Source of the DNA: Stenopsyche tienmushanensis
Taxonomy: Eukaryota; Arthropoda; Insecta; Trichoptera; Stenopsychidae
NCBI GenBank assembly: GCA_008973525.1
Contig: WACJ01000257.1
Coordinates: 124,001-188,000 of the forward strand
Direction of reading: 5' to 3'
DNA: 64,000 nt
In this document: positions 36,425-49,375 of the stretch, piece by piece
How positions within the stretch are numbered: the first letter of the stretch is position 1
How the letters are laid out: every line of letters begins with the position of its first letter
The notes under the pieces: generated by a model
Told to the model about the DNA's origin: nothing
Seen by the model: only the letters and a program-made list of their open reading frames with translations
Databases searched by the model: none
Program-made: the position numbers and the translations under genes

Positions 36425-36560
36425 TTTTGTTAATACTGGTCCCGTGATAAAAACGACCTAGAACAAACGAGCGGAAGTTTCTGCCACCTGCCTCGTGCTT
36501 CCGGTGCCGGCCGCACTTCCGGCGTGAGAAAAACTCTGTGGAAATTTGTGGAGCGAAGAA
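36425..36560. promoter_or_regulatory. GC-rich patch with clustered GGAA/TTCC (ETS-like) motifs
   Basis: Within about 60 bases are GCGGAAGT (36470-36477), GCTTCCGG and CACTTCCGGC. The last is the reverse complement of the ETS-family site CCGGAAGTG, often seen in housekeeping promoters. CpGs are frequent. No transcript, TATA box or following ORF confirms a promoter, so the call is tentative. Confidence 0.25.
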
Positions 36561-36929
36561 AAAAGATTGTAATTATCGATCTCCGTGTGAGAAGCACACT
36601 GATATACGAAGACTGAGGTGTTCTGAAAAAATGCTTTGTTCTTGAAAGTGCGAACCTATTCGCTTCCCAATGATTGATTATTGAATAGCGACTAATATAT
36701 AACTGTCAATTGCATAAACTCCTTATTAAAAAAATAAAATATATCATTCGGTTGTATTTTCCCAAATGCCAACGATGTAATGCAGATTAATATGAGATCT
36801 TAGGAGCATATATTTTTTGAAAATAGAAGGGCCGCCTTCAATAATATAATTCCATGAAGTATGTATATTTTAATTATTATTGAAGTCAAATGAGCTGAGA
36901 TGAGAAAAAAAATTTAAAAGACTGTGCGT
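36561..36929. other. Non-coding stretch
   Basis: AT-rich, nothing recognised. Confidence 0.4.
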
Positions 36930-37320
36930 TTCAACCCCTTGCCGTCTCCAAGGGCCCGCAATCTTCATCGCGGCTGCCTCACACAGCCCCCCACGAGGGA
37001 CGTCTTGAATCGCGGGGCGTTTCGGAGTTCGAACGAGCCTATGTGCCTCTGATTAAGCCTGAAGGGCCTCGACGAGAAGCGAAGGTGATCCACCCTCAGT
37101 GGCGATGGGGCTCCGCAGCCCCGAGACGAACTCGCAGCATGTACGACCGAAATTCGTATTTAATCTCCGCAGAGGGGGCTATTCTTTATCTCCGACCGTT
37201 CATTCGACGACACCGACAAGGAGGAATCCTCAAAAAAAAAAGGAAAAAATTAAAACGGGTGAACGTGAACGTTTTAATATTCAACTTTATTTATCATTTT
37301 GTAATACGGCGCCGATAATG
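36930..37320. other. Strongest GC/CpG-rich island of the window
   Basis: The core at 36930-37240 is clearly GC-rich in an AT-rich region. Two overlapping plus-strand frames (37043-37318 and 37099-37365) arise from the composition; both end in Lys/Arg-rich low-complexity sequence and show no domain. It could be a CpG-type promoter, a conserved regulatory element or a degraded exon. It lies 400 bp from the ETS-motif patch. Confidence 0.33.
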
Positions 37321-39970
37321 AGAACGTTGCGCGAAATTAACACATGGCGACAAATGGATGGATGAACTTCATTTTTTTTAATATAGAAGACACATCATCT
37401 GCAAAATATTCCTTCTAATTGATGATTTGAATCTTTTCTGCATATTTTAAGTAAAACCAAAGATATAAAGGTGTTAATCATAATCACTACAGTTAACGTA
37501 ATATTCACAGAATATGCTTATATTTTTAAATTTTAATTTCTGTAATTTAATTTTTGAGACCTTTTAAGCTTTTAATATATTTTAATTGGATTACCTGCCA
37601 TTATTAAACATAAATGCCGAAAAAGCATCCATGTCCATTTAATTATAAAAAGGTGTTTGACCCATTGACTTCAAATATTTATTTATTTATTATATGGAAT
37701 AGTTTTATACCAACATGCTTAAGTAAGCATTTAAAAAATGGTGAACAATTAATACCACTAAAATGCAAAAATAGTGAATAGTGAATAAAATATGGCCCTT
37801 ACACTGGGCATCCTGTGGAAGCGATTGCTGAACGTCTGAAGTTCTGTACCTTCTTATATACATCAGTCAGCATTATCCCTAGATAGTAAAATACTGTCAT
37901 AAAAAGCTATTTTTAAACTATTTTGGAAGTATACATGGTGAATATGATAGTCAAAGCATCTCCATCTGTAACAATCAACGAGATTAATTGAATCAAAAAA
38001 TTAAGAATGATATAAAAATCGATAGATTCAATTCACAAGCTAATGTCAATGGAAAACGGATTGTTAAAGAACGGTTGTTCAAACGATAACACAAAATTTA
38101 ATTAACATTTCAAAAATATTTACTATTATAAAATATACTAGTCGCGAGCGCAATTCGCGGAATTAATTGCGACACTATGCACAGCCTTCACCAAAAATAA
38201 TCTGCGCCCTATAAAGTCTTCAACGCCCGTAAATATTGTTATTACAGACATAGTAAATTTGCATGGATGTAAATTATTTTCAATTAACCATTTTTTTAAA
38301 AAAAATGTATTACAAGATAGACATGCCTAATTTGTACAGAAAAATATTATAATCTCAATATTAAATTGCGGGTCGATATTCTCATATGCTATACTTTAAT
38401 AGTTTCATTCAATTTCTTTCTCCACTCTTGCTGAAGAATCTCTTGCATATTCTTGAATTCGACCACATTTATGTACTTGATCTTTCTTAAAAATAGAAAA
38501 GAAGGTTTTGAATGTATGTGGAATATAAATAAATTTCTATGCTGCAAAACAAATATAATGCAAATGTTTGTGCATACGAATGCAATAATATGCAATAATA
38601 GTCGATCTCATGTTTGTACCACAATATCAATCATATTTACAATTTCAATATTTGTTAAAGTTTGAATTTGAAATAAGTATTTCAAAAACAGTACATACAT
38701 TTCAACTTTACTTCGACTATATAATTTATTTTGATGATTTATATTTTTTTCAATCGGTTATTGTCAATATTTTTTGTGTTGTATGATAGAATTTTATATA
38801 TTTTAATATGAATTTAAAAAAATCACCGTGGTCCTTTTTTCGAGGTATATATTATAGTATTGGGGGTTGTTGCTTTTATTCAATTGCTAATGAAGTGAAT
38901 TCTATTATATTGTGTAACTGGATGGGTATGTTATAAAATTCTTGTTTAATTTTCTCTCGAAAGCATTTCAATTTTAATTTCTGCAGCACAATTGAATTTC
39001 AAGGAACGCCGATGCAATAACTGCTCAAGTTCGAAGCAAATTTTATTGCAATGCAATTCATTTCTATAGCGTATTGTGGAATCAAACAAATTCCTGTCAT
39101 GTCAAAGCGCATTCAATCTTTTGAATACCGAGCTTCAGAATTGAGAGACTGAAAAGCACATGAGACCATCATCATTACATTTGAAGTATTGTATGACTTT
39201 CAAAAATTGACATTGATTAAATCAGCATTTCACTGGTTCGGATCTCCGTTTTATCCAAGCACAAAGGATCTGAAGGAGCAATTTGGGAAAAAATATCGAA
39301 ATCGAAGCTCGTTCAAAGACATACGCTTCATTGCGGAGAGTGTGCTGAATTCCATAGTCGAATTAACATTCTTGAACTCTTAGCCCCCCCGGTTTTAGGG
39401 TAAAAGCTACAGGTACTTACATAATGTAAAGCCCAGCCCTTACATATCTGATGTGTGTATCAAAATTCCGCCGCTTTAGGGGCATTAAAAATTTTAATGG
39501 AATTTTTAACAGGCATTATTATTTCATAAGCTCTCGGCGCCAGAGGTATTTTCTATTAAATAAAGTACAAAGGCAACACGACTGCCTCAGCGTTTTGCCG
39601 AACAAACAAGAGCACACTGCGCTCATGCATATATTCTATTTCCTCCATAGAATGTCCGTCCGTCCGTCCACTTCGTCCTCACACGTATAATCCAATAAAT
39701 TATCTTTCTCCTCCCCGGGAGACCTTCGGGATTGTCGTTCTTCTTATTTACATTCATTTTGCAGCCAGCCGAACCTGAATATTTTTTTTACAAATTAGGT
39801 CCCATTTCAATATTTCAGGATCGTGGAGAGTTTTTGCTTGAAGACCCACGCTCATATTAAATCATTCAAGAACATAATTGAGACGGCTCTTCTTTATTTC
39901 AAACAAATACAATATTAACAAATAATATTTTTTTTAGTAAAGGTAAATTTTGATAGTTACTAGATATTTG
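37321..39970. other. Long non-coding stretch
   Basis: AT-rich, with a tiny GTCC tandem at 39654-39669 and a slightly GC-richer part at 39480-39730. No supported gene. Confidence 0.42.
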
Positions 39971-40015
39971 ACTGTTATTATAAATGTTCAAGTCTATATC
40001 CAGATCGTGGAAAAA
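39971..40015 (+). mobile_element. tRNA-derived SINE, small fragment
   Basis: The order TGTTATTATAAATGTTCAAG, then a decayed TCTATATCCAGATCGTGGAA, follows the B-box side of the SINE head (TTATTATAAAGGTTCGGGTT in other copies). Too short for certainty. Confidence 0.35.
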
Positions 40016-40185
40016 TAATAACAAACAAATTATCTAGAAATAAAATCTAAAATTCAATACAACAAAAAATATATAAAGTATTGGAAAAACAAATAACTCA
40101 AATCGGTAAGATAATGAATTATCATAAAGCATTTAACCATGACCATTTTAAGAAAAAAGATCAGGGAACAAGCATTAGGCGCCGA

Positions 40186-40262
40186 ACCCATAGTATCAAA
40201 CCGGGAGGCCTTGGACATGTACGACGAAACGTCAATCGTCAGTCATACAAATACAGAAATTA
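40186..40262 (+). pseudogene. Short coding relic, copy 2 (DMYxExSI peptide)
   Basis: The frame encodes AEPIVSNREALDMYDETSIV followed by SHTNTEIK, related to the peptide at 32670-32759. The 74-codon frame that contains it (40139-40363) has no other recognisable content. Confidence 0.35.
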
Positions 40263-40679
40263 AAATGAATATTTCTAATCGATCATATCAATCCACTCTG
40301 ATTTTCTGCATGTTTATATGTAACTTAAAATGTGCTTATTCAAATAATCATATTCTTACTTAATCATATATGGAACTTAATTCCATGTAATATTGTAACA
40401 TAAATTAACGATTGTTTGACAGCAAATGTGATAAACACTCATCAAATACTGACAAAAAGATGCATGTATTTTAAATACTAATAGAAGATGAAAGAGAATG
40501 AGGTTCTTGGCAGATTCTAATGATAATAATGAAGAAATCAAGAAATTACAGAATTTGCTTGAAAAAAGATAAATATATTTTTTTATTCGACAAGTTCATA
40601 TTATATCTTCAAGTTCAAAGAGTTATGTCAATATAGTGTTTTTAACTTTAAGATAAAATAAAGATAATAATTATATTCA

Positions 40680-41130
40680 TTACAAACTATCATCGCTGTA
40701 TGATAATTTTCGTTGCGATATTCGATATGGCTCAAAATCACTCTCTTCTTCGGAAGAAATAGTATGCATAGTGTAAATATCATCATTGTTTTGTGTAAAT
40801 TTTCTTTAACAATACAATAAGTGATCAAGATTTGTTAATATTTTCTTGTTTCAATGACTAATTGTTTATACTCCTCATACCCCAATTTTTGAGTCCATAT
40901 TGAAACTTGAAGGCTCGTTCAGAATTCGTATGATAAAGAATAAAATGATTTTCCAATTTACTGCAAACCTGTAGATCTTCTTGAATTGTATTTGCCATTT
41001 CTTCTACTTCCACATCGTTTTCTAGTTCTTTGTCAGTATTCAAAGTTAAATCGATAATATCATTGTCACTTATAGCATTCATAAGTAATTCGTCGATATC
41101 AATTTGGTTGAAATATGTTGTAATATACAA
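40680..41130 (-). pseudogene. Tigger-like transposase C-terminal remnants
   Basis: The minus-strand frame 41130-40858 reads ...DIDELLMNAISDNDIIDL, later VEEMANTIQEDLQVCSKLEN and HTNSERAFKFQYGLKN. This has the acidic region plus helical tail arrangement of Tigger-family C-termini. Downstream, at about 40790-40690 in another frame, is TISSEEESDFEPYRISQRKL, the same peptide as in the 19.3-kb element. The two pieces may belong to one broken element or to two nested ones. There is no catalytic domain and no termini were found. Assignment of the first piece is from family knowledge and is moderate only. Confidence 0.5.
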
Positions 41131-41296
41131 TATGATTTAAACAGTCCAAAATTGTATTTTATTATCAACAATTTGTATACATGTTTTTGGGGGTTAGCTG
41201 TACTTAGGCTTCTGCACTTTAAAATCGTGTTTTATGCTCTTTCGATGAAAAATAAATTGTGATCTTTTAAATTCAAAATTAATAACCCAATTTACA

Positions 41297-41830
41297 GTGG
41301 ATCGATTTTGGTTGAGTGAAAAATTTATTAAAAATTTAATGCTTTATCATTTTCTCCAAAAAGAGACTGCAACGCGAGCCTATAAAAATATTTGCGATAT
41401 ATTGGACCATATTTTAAGTATTCGCAAATGTCAAAATTGGTTCCAGAAACTTCGATCCGGAATTTTTTATTTAAAAAGTTACCCAGGAAGTGGATCACTG
41501 CGTAAGGTGGATGCCGCCACACTGACATAATAATAGCAACTATTGAAAAAATAACAGCCAATCGTGGATACTCATGGTCGAGTATTCAAAGAAATCTGAA
41601 AAAAATAAACACTCTTGGATGGAAAACAATTTGACATCCTTCTTATTTTACATGCATCGTTTCGTCGGATTTCCATCCTTTTAGATTTATGCAGCATTCT
41701 TTGGATGAGAAAAATTACAAAACAAACGATAAGGTCAAAAATGCACTTTTAGAATATTTTCGTTCAAAGCCCGTGATATTTTATGACAGAGGCATTAAAA
41801 TGCTACCAAATAGGTAGATAGTGGTTATAT
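41297..41830 (+). pseudogene. mariner transposase pseudogene, internally deleted
   Basis: The first frame (41297-41530) is a mariner N-terminal helix-turn-helix region: VMLYxF-like LMLYHFLQKETATRAYKNIC, then the hallmark WFQKLRSGIFYLKSYPGSGS with LRKVDAATLT. After two stops comes a second helix-turn-helix-like stretch (RGYSWSSIQRNLKKI). The reading then resumes in SSDFHPFRFMQHSLDEKNY, the block around the third catalytic Asp, and KNALLEYFRSKPVIFYDRGI with KMLPNR, the C-terminus. The first two catalytic Asp residues and the region between are deleted. The remaining length is about 530 bp, against about 1 kb for a full mariner gene. Terminal repeats were not identified. Confidence 0.87.
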
Positions 41831-44571
41831 CTAGCGATGGAAGTAACATTTTGTAATAATATGTTAAGTATTTAAAAAAATATGAGCATTCAAATCTTTC
41901 TTATATGTTTATGTAAGAAACTAACATATAATAGATATCTGCAATTAAATTTGAGCCTATGTGTTTTAAATGGATGCAAATAAAGCAGCAATTTTATTAT
42001 TTTATTAAGCGGTTCCTATAAAAAAATCGTTATTTTTTTTTGATTTTTCAGCACATAAATTTAAATGAAGTTAAATGATCTTTGGTTATTATATTTTGTA
42101 ATAATATTTATACAGCTGGTTTTCCATGAATTTTATATCGAAATAATAATAGCAAGTATATAAGTTTCTCGAGTTTGGTAAGAAGTTAAATCTTCCGATT
42201 ATGCTACATTTGTTATCTTAAATAGCAGAAGGAAATGTTTAAACAAAGTCTTTCAACAATATAGCGAGGTATAATTTATTTTAATTAAGGCTCATGATTC
42301 ATCCTTCCCATTGAAACTTATGTTGGACCTTGACGCCCCGACGGCCAAAGTTTTTATGTGGTAGGCCGCTTAAGAACTTGTAAATAATTCAGGGATAAGA
42401 GGCTATATTCTGAGGTGAAACAAAGATATATCATTCGCACAATAGCCTCACGAACAACGTGAAAAGCCCTCGCAAGCCTCCGAGTAACTAACTCAAAATT
42501 GAATTCCACAAAATATAAAATAAGTTTCGGGCGCCTGCATGAGCTTTCCTAAGAGCACCATGTAATTTCATCAAACATCACATTACAGTGAAAAATTCTC
42601 ATATGTGAACTCAATATTTAAAGTCTCATATATTTTTAGTTTCGCCGTTTGACTTTAAGTGATGAAAGTCTGCTACGATCGAAGAGATAATATAATTCGC
42701 ATTTGTGAGCGCGAGAAAGTTTAATGTTCGCTCGTGAATAAATAACCTTCATAACTTAAAATTTATACAAAATAAACCGACTGAGTGTGCTTCAAAGCAT
42801 TTTCTCGTAAAAATGAATGAATTTATAAAATTTCATCAACTTTATGCACAGCATAAATAAGATACACTTTGTTGAACGTATCTCAATTAGAACTATATTG
42901 TATGTCCATTTTTTAATAAACAGACCATTCGCACTTACCTCCGTATTTTTGGACTCATTCAGCAAGCACTTGCTTATTTTAATTAAATTTGTAAGGAAAT
43001 TTTACATTAAAATAGGACATGTTTATGAGAAAAACAAGCACTGCAGTCGCTGAAAAATATCAGGATGATGAAAATAGTTCAGATTAATTGTTATAAATAT
43101 ATTATGTATGTAATTATTTATTGAAGTGCTCGTTAGTAGTAAACATTAAGAAATAAAAACCCATCGTAAATAGAAATATTATACAATAGACCAAATAAGA
43201 TATTTTTATGTCATCCCTGTTGGATTGTTTCTCATAAATTTTAAAACGATGTTGTAACCATGTTTTTGACATTTAAAATATTAAAAATTCAAAGGGCAAA
43301 AGGAGTGGAAGTTAAAAAATTCTTCAGGGACGACGAAATGTGGATTTAAAGGGCGGATTAAAGTGAAATAGCTGAAATCACATGCCCCGGCTAAGTTGGC
43401 AGCCTGAAATTTAGATAAAGTATCAAGGACTCCTTGTCAGAATACCGACTGAAATATTCGTCTCCGAAGCCTGATAAAAAGGCCAAAAAATCTCCAAAGA
43501 ATTTCGGAGAACCGAATAATAAAATTGGATTAAGACCGCCTAAATCTGTTTTGGGTGGAGTTATTGGTCGCGGATAGAGAAAAACGGGCTAAGAAGGGCT
43601 ATCGCCGCTGGATCTTTGAAACTATTTGACAGATCAAAAGTGAACGCACAAAAAAATTGATGCCCTAAAACAGAGGTGTCAAACTCAATGCTAACATGAG
43701 CCTAAATTATAAAGTTTAAGTTCAGGTAGGTCGCTAAAATACCTACATCAGATGTCGTTCTATATATATTTATATATATGTATATGTATATATATAGTGG
43801 ACTTTTTGTGGCAAATGTCTATTTCCACTGGACATGTTGTTCTCAAGCCTATGATAGATAATAGTTTGTCTCATGAGCCTTCAACGCACCCTTCGATTGA
43901 TGATCCTTCCATCACAACTCTCTTGCCCTAAAATATATCATATTTAATAATAAAAAATAGCTCTAATAATTTTAGATTATTAGAGTTTGTATTGCAGAAC
44001 GAAATCTAACTGACAAATGTGCGTGACAATTGGTTAATTGTTGAGGGTGGTGACACATTTCAAGCCAATAAATTACACGCCCAGACTCGATTATTGTGTA
44101 CAAGAATTCGATTATAATCAGAAATTGTAAATGGAATTATCAAATAAAAGTCCATTCTATTACGAGCATTTCACGTTTATAACGATCATTATTAATAAGA
44201 TAAGATTTTTTATTATTAAAAATTATCATATTGTTCTTAAAATATATTTGAATCTCACATATCATCAAAAATATAAAAATATTTTGTTTATTCATAATCT
44301 GAGGTGATTAGTACACTAGTGTAGTAGTTTACTAGTGATCTAGTATATGTTCCAAATCTTATTTATTTCATAGATTGATTGTAAAGTGGTGATCCGTAAA
44401 TTTAAATAGACGATTGCAAAAAGATCATTTTTCTTAGATATAGGTGTTCAAGAACTGGAAAAGTTGTCAACTCATTTAGTGGCTGGAGTTGGATTTCAAA
44501 CATTTGGGGTTTGTAACTACAAATTTTATTCACACGATGAAAAAATATATTGATTTGGTTGAACATGATCC
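41831..44571. other. Long non-coding stretch
   Basis: Somewhat GC-richer parts at 42300-42540 and 43380-43640 have no ORFs. A (TA)n-rich microsatellite lies at 43760-43797. A hairpin with 10-bp perfect arms (CTCTAATAAT / ATTATTAGAG) lies at 43961-43985. Another palindrome-like cluster around ACTAGTGTAGTAGTTTACTA lies near 44313. Confidence 0.42.
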
Positions 44572-44851
44572 TGTAACATGGTTCTCCAAGAGGGCGATGC
44601 TCGCACTTGGGTTTTTTCTTCTATCGGGCCGCAGGGAAGCCGAGCAGTAGAATGGAAGTGATCGAGTGCTGACAGAAACCCCCTCGTCTTAAATATAGTA
44701 TTTAATTTATGGAGAGAGAGATTACACGTATGTGCCTGCAGGAAGGATATCTTCTCACAGCCAAGGTTATCCGATGACTTCCCATCTGACGCATATAACC
44801 ACAAGGCGGGAAACGATGCACGCGCATAAATCTAGATATATGTCGTTAACA
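44572..44851 (-). repeat. LTR-like repeat, copy 2 (possible solo LTR)
   Basis: Read on the minus strand it starts TGTTAACGACATATATCTAG and ends CCATGTTACA. It shares with 50235-50474 the blocks CGTGCATCG, CAGATGGGAAGTCATC, ACCTTGGCTG, GAGAAGATATCCTTCCTGC, a TCTCTCTCCATAAATTAAAT A-rich box and TTAAGACGAG. Similarity to that copy extends upstream into ATATTGCGTCTT, so the true 5' edge may be at about 44866. The 92-codon minus-strand frame here is not a gene. No flanking duplication or internal retroelement was seen. Confidence 0.52.
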
Positions 44852-44866
44852 AGACGCAATATGTCA

Positions 44867-47710
44867 CTGTTAAAGATCAAAAGCGAGGAGGAGCAAAAGC
44901 AGGATATTTTTGAAATATGATTTATTCTGAAAATCTAAAATTGATTAAGTAAAAGTTCTCCAGATGAAATTGTTATGAATTAATAGCAGATACATACACA
45001 TTTTTAATTTAACATGAATTTATTGGAATCAAATCGATTTCAGCATAATTCTAAAATATATGGATAGAAAGGTGAATAGCTTGACTAAGCAGAAATTATG
45101 ATTCGATTAATATGAGATGCAACTACGGCAGTGAGGCCTGAATAGTGATAAATCTCCAATAACACGGTTAGTTGAACGCATTATTGCTGAAATATAACAT
45201 GCTTTGTTATATGGAGCAGATCAATTGACCAATTATCGAATATAAGCCAGTAAATTATTGGCTCAGACTGTCTGCTCGCAAAACGATGAGCTCCGCTGAT
45301 ATGGACCAACCGAATTGGGATTCAAGACCATAGAATGTGCGATGACTGTAATTTGACACCCACAAAGATGCTTCTCATCCCCCAAGGCTCAAAGTATACG
45401 TATTTGTATGAGTATGTGTATAATTTTTCCACTCGATCACGAGAGATGAATCACCGGAGTAATTGATGGCCATGGTCGTTTAGTCGGTTTTTTTATCTAT
45501 TAGCTGGACAATGTACGCTTTTAGGAAAACCTATCAATTATTTCCCCTTCATGGCGACACTTATGTAAGCGAGCTTTTATCTAAAGCCTCTTCTTTCTCC
45601 TCATATACACATGGAGATGTACGCTCACACTTGTTTACATGCCTTATATATTTACTGACTACGAACATAGGGGCTTTGTTCCTTAATGTCTTTTTAGATG
45701 CACTTCATGTTTTTTCGTTAATAAATGAAGCATTTCGGCCTATCTGCATTATACTTACCGATTTTTTTTTATTTTAAATTCTGTAAAACCCTTAAAAGGA
45801 CAAAATCAGAAAAATATGGTAAGATCTAAACATAGCTACTATTAAAAAACTCATTGCAAAATCATAATGATCTGATCAGACCATCTTATTGACAGAAAGG
45901 TTAAAAATATGTGAAATGGTTAAAGATAGAATTTTTTTACAAAAATTAATATCATCAATAATACAATCCTTTTTAATGGTTACTCAAGTTCTAAATCTTT
46001 AAAAATTGTTCATAGATTTGTTTTAATATTGGAAGTACTGTATATCATTAATATCTCCGCATGCAAAAATATATAATAGTTTTTTCAAGAACAGTTATAA
46101 TTTTGAAGGAAAAATACGTGTTCGTTGCATTCAAATATTAATGTTAAAGCCACAGGTCGATAGTGCTTTTAGAGCTGCATTATAAAGATCATGCATAAAA
46201 GCACAAAAAATGTTTTCTGGAAACACATTTTCATTATTCGTTGTCCGTTTATTTCTACTTAAAAAATTAGACGTGATGGAAAGCGGATTCCTTGGATTTT
46301 TTCTTTCGTTCTTTTCAACGTGGAAAGCTCTGAATAATCATAGAAAAACGTCTCGTTATTCTTAAAATATTTTTGACGATATTAAAATATTATTTTAGAG
46401 CTGATGTGAATAGAAAATCATATTTTTTCTCTCTTGATTTTTTAAGCTGAATTATTGCGTATTTTATCACTTTTTTCAATAAAACAGATTGTCATGGACT
46501 CGTGTATTTATTAACATGTTGACTCTCCAAAGCGAAAGTTATAGTACAAACAATCGAAAGGGATTAGGAGGCATTGCAAATCGAACCGGTTTTAAGCAGC
46601 TATTAATCTGTTTGTGCAAATTAGTTATTTCCAATTAAGAAGGGATTTGTACATTTGCGGGGAGATTAATAACAATTTTATTCTTCATTTTATACCCCGG
46701 GCAGGATGAGATAGAGCCTGACACCAAGGCGAATTTACCTCCCCAAAATTGTATACATCCACTTTCACGCCCACTTAAGCCGGTAATATCGTATTACGAA
46801 ATATTATATTCGAATATTAAATTCCGGGGGATGCGAATATACCGAAAAGAATTCACAACACAATGAAATAATCCGTAACTGATATTTTTCTGCCAGGTTT
46901 CATCTCACCTCCGATATTAAAAAGAAATCCGTAATAAATATATTTAATTAAAATAGCCCCTGCGTACTTACAGACACAATTTACCGATTTCAATCATCCC
47001 AGAAGAATCGCTTTCTGAGAACGTCCCCTTTTTAACATTTTTTTTCAGGCGAAACCTAACGTAATTTCAAATCGATCGAATTTCCATAAATTCTTAATTT
47101 CAAGCTTCGTTTTTTTATTTGTATCGGGATAGGTACAAAATATTCTCAGATTCCATTAAAAACATCAATTTAATTTATTCATGGTTTTTAACAAAATATT
47201 ATATGAGTTCAAAGTCTATAATATATAAGTAATATTAAAATAATATATTCCATACTTTCAATCGGGAAAATTCTCAGATTCAGAGATAAATCTCAAACAA
47301 TAAAGAATCCTTTATCCTACAAATTACATATGTTTTAAGGACATTTGGACGCTTGGTCGTAAAATTTATTACAAAAATAATAACTTCTTCGATCTTCGAT
47401 ACTCAAGATCCAAGTATAATAATATGTTCATGATTTTAAGCTCCTAAACTAGGAACGACGTATTGTACCATTAGTCATTGCAATGATATTAACATTATCA
47501 TGAATCACAATAATAGGGATGCAATAATCATTGATGCCTACAATTAAAAATAAATTCTAGTAAAGAACTTTCATAAACAACTAAAGAAAATACGATTTAA
47601 GACAATATAATAGCGATTAGTATAAAAATATACAAACCGTTTTGAGGAAGTCCATCAATTATTTGAAGCAGCGATTGATTACAAAAATATAAAGACTTAC
47701 TCAAATCATA
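44867..47710. other. Long non-coding stretch
   Basis: AT-rich apart from slightly GC-richer parts near 45250-45400 and 46660-46800. An 88-codon frame at 45511-45777 is unremarkable. Confidence 0.42.
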
Positions 47711-47795
47711 AAGGTGTTATAATTTTGAATAGTGATTTAGATCCTGGATTCTTATTATAATGACTCTGTCTCAAATCAGATTATGAAATTCCCTA
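47711..47795 (+). mobile_element. tRNA-derived SINE, head fragment
   Basis: AGTGATTTAGATCCTGGATT and CTTATTATAATGACTCTGT are followed by CTCAAATCAGATTATG, a decayed B-box side. The body is absent. Confidence 0.5.
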
Positions 47796-49370
47796 GAGGA
47801 GGAATTTCCCATTTTTCCCGATTTTGCTATGGAGATGACATTTATCCAATAACAGATATGATATCATAAGAATACAGATTAATTCTACCACTTGTTACTT
47901 TAATATGGTGTTTATCAAGAACAGATTTTTTAAGCGTTAGATTAAAAACGCTGTCGACATAATTGTCGTTCAAGAAATTTCAATTTTAAATGCGTTAAGG
48001 ATTTTAAAATTGCTTTCCGTGCGAATTTTTGCGCGAACCCTAAAGGTTAGCTGATAAATGCCACGGAAAGAATTTTAATTAGGATTTAAATACAAAACCA
48101 GGGCAACAGATGCGCCACAGCATTATCATTTCCTCTTCTTGCGGCCAAAGGGTTGAGATTGATGTCGTTTGTGCCGCGTGTGCTTAATGTGCATTTTTAC
48201 GGCGGGGGATGATTTTTTTTGCGAATCCCGCCAAAGGCTTCGTTCTGTGCTTCATTGCTGTGCAATTATATTAGGGCAGGTGTCTACCCATGTACCCTGA
48301 AACAACAACATGGCGTATTTATCTCACAATTACAGGCAAAAGGCTTTCCTCTTCTCCAACTCCTTGTGTGTCTCTGTCTGCCGTCGTTTGGAGCTATAAC
48401 CTTCTCTCTCGTGCTGTGTTGGTCTGTTTGTCTTGTGCCATGGGACGCAGTCGCCTTGTTATATAATTTGTACGACCCAGCTCTCCGCTTTGACACTAGA
48501 GAAATACGTTCTGCCCTCTTGTAAATTTGCTCTCGGTTCGAATTCTTTGTGTTTGTAATTATTATTATTACTTTAATAATTATAACAACCCGTTTAATGG
48601 CCGATCTAACAGCAGGATGGAGAGGATGTAATGGTGAGGCTTCGCGGAAATGTCGACTCTGCTTTTTGTAGACAACTTTCGATTGCCGACTACTTGAACC
48701 GCACTAATTACTTTTGGCTGTGTAGAGTATTAAAGAAGCAATCTAGAGGGAATAATTAGAAATGAAATTGTTGCAAAATTTAGACGTTGATTTCGAAGGC
48801 TTAAGATCGCTTGTGTATGAAATTATAAAATGAGGGTGGCAGTGATGACGCATAAAATTGCTCCGCCAAAGTTCGCAATTAAGCACGAAAACCATTGGCC
48901 ATACCAAAATGTATAATTGATGCGATAAAAAAATTATCCAAACAGCAACAAAACAAATTATTCAACATAAATAACAGGACTTCGAACCATTATTTTATTC
49001 AAATCGGTTTTCGTTCCGATTCAATTCCAAACATTTATATCGGTTTCGAGAAAATAGTGATTATTGCTTCAGCTCTATTACGGACTAGCAATGTAACGTC
49101 TTCTTATTCATGGTAGTATTGATAATGTAAGGGACGTTCTTGTTACATATTTAAGCTCTGGTTTTCTACGAGATATTTGATATAAACTATGATTTATTAG
49201 GAAAATACAGTTGCGATAATTACCCGAAATCTAAGTGCTGTGGCAAAGCATGAGATATCTAAAAATGATGTTAGAGAAATAATGATGTTGAGCAAATGTT
49301 GATAAGGAAATGCTAGTGTATCATTAAGACACCAACAATTCCAATGTAATTAAATATTCAAAGGTTTAAG
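47796..49370. other. Non-coding stretch with a GC-richer middle
   Basis: The region 48110-48540 is less AT-rich. Frames lie on both strands (101 codons plus at 48219, 70 codons minus at 48284). The plus frame is hydrophobic and Cys-rich but lacks a recognisable family. Confidence 0.38.
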
Positions 49371-49375
49371 TGAAA

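Noticed and set aside
37043..37365. Arg-rich frames as a small basic protein
   Set aside because: Two frames are open at once in a GC-rich island and both end in A-rich low-complexity sequence.
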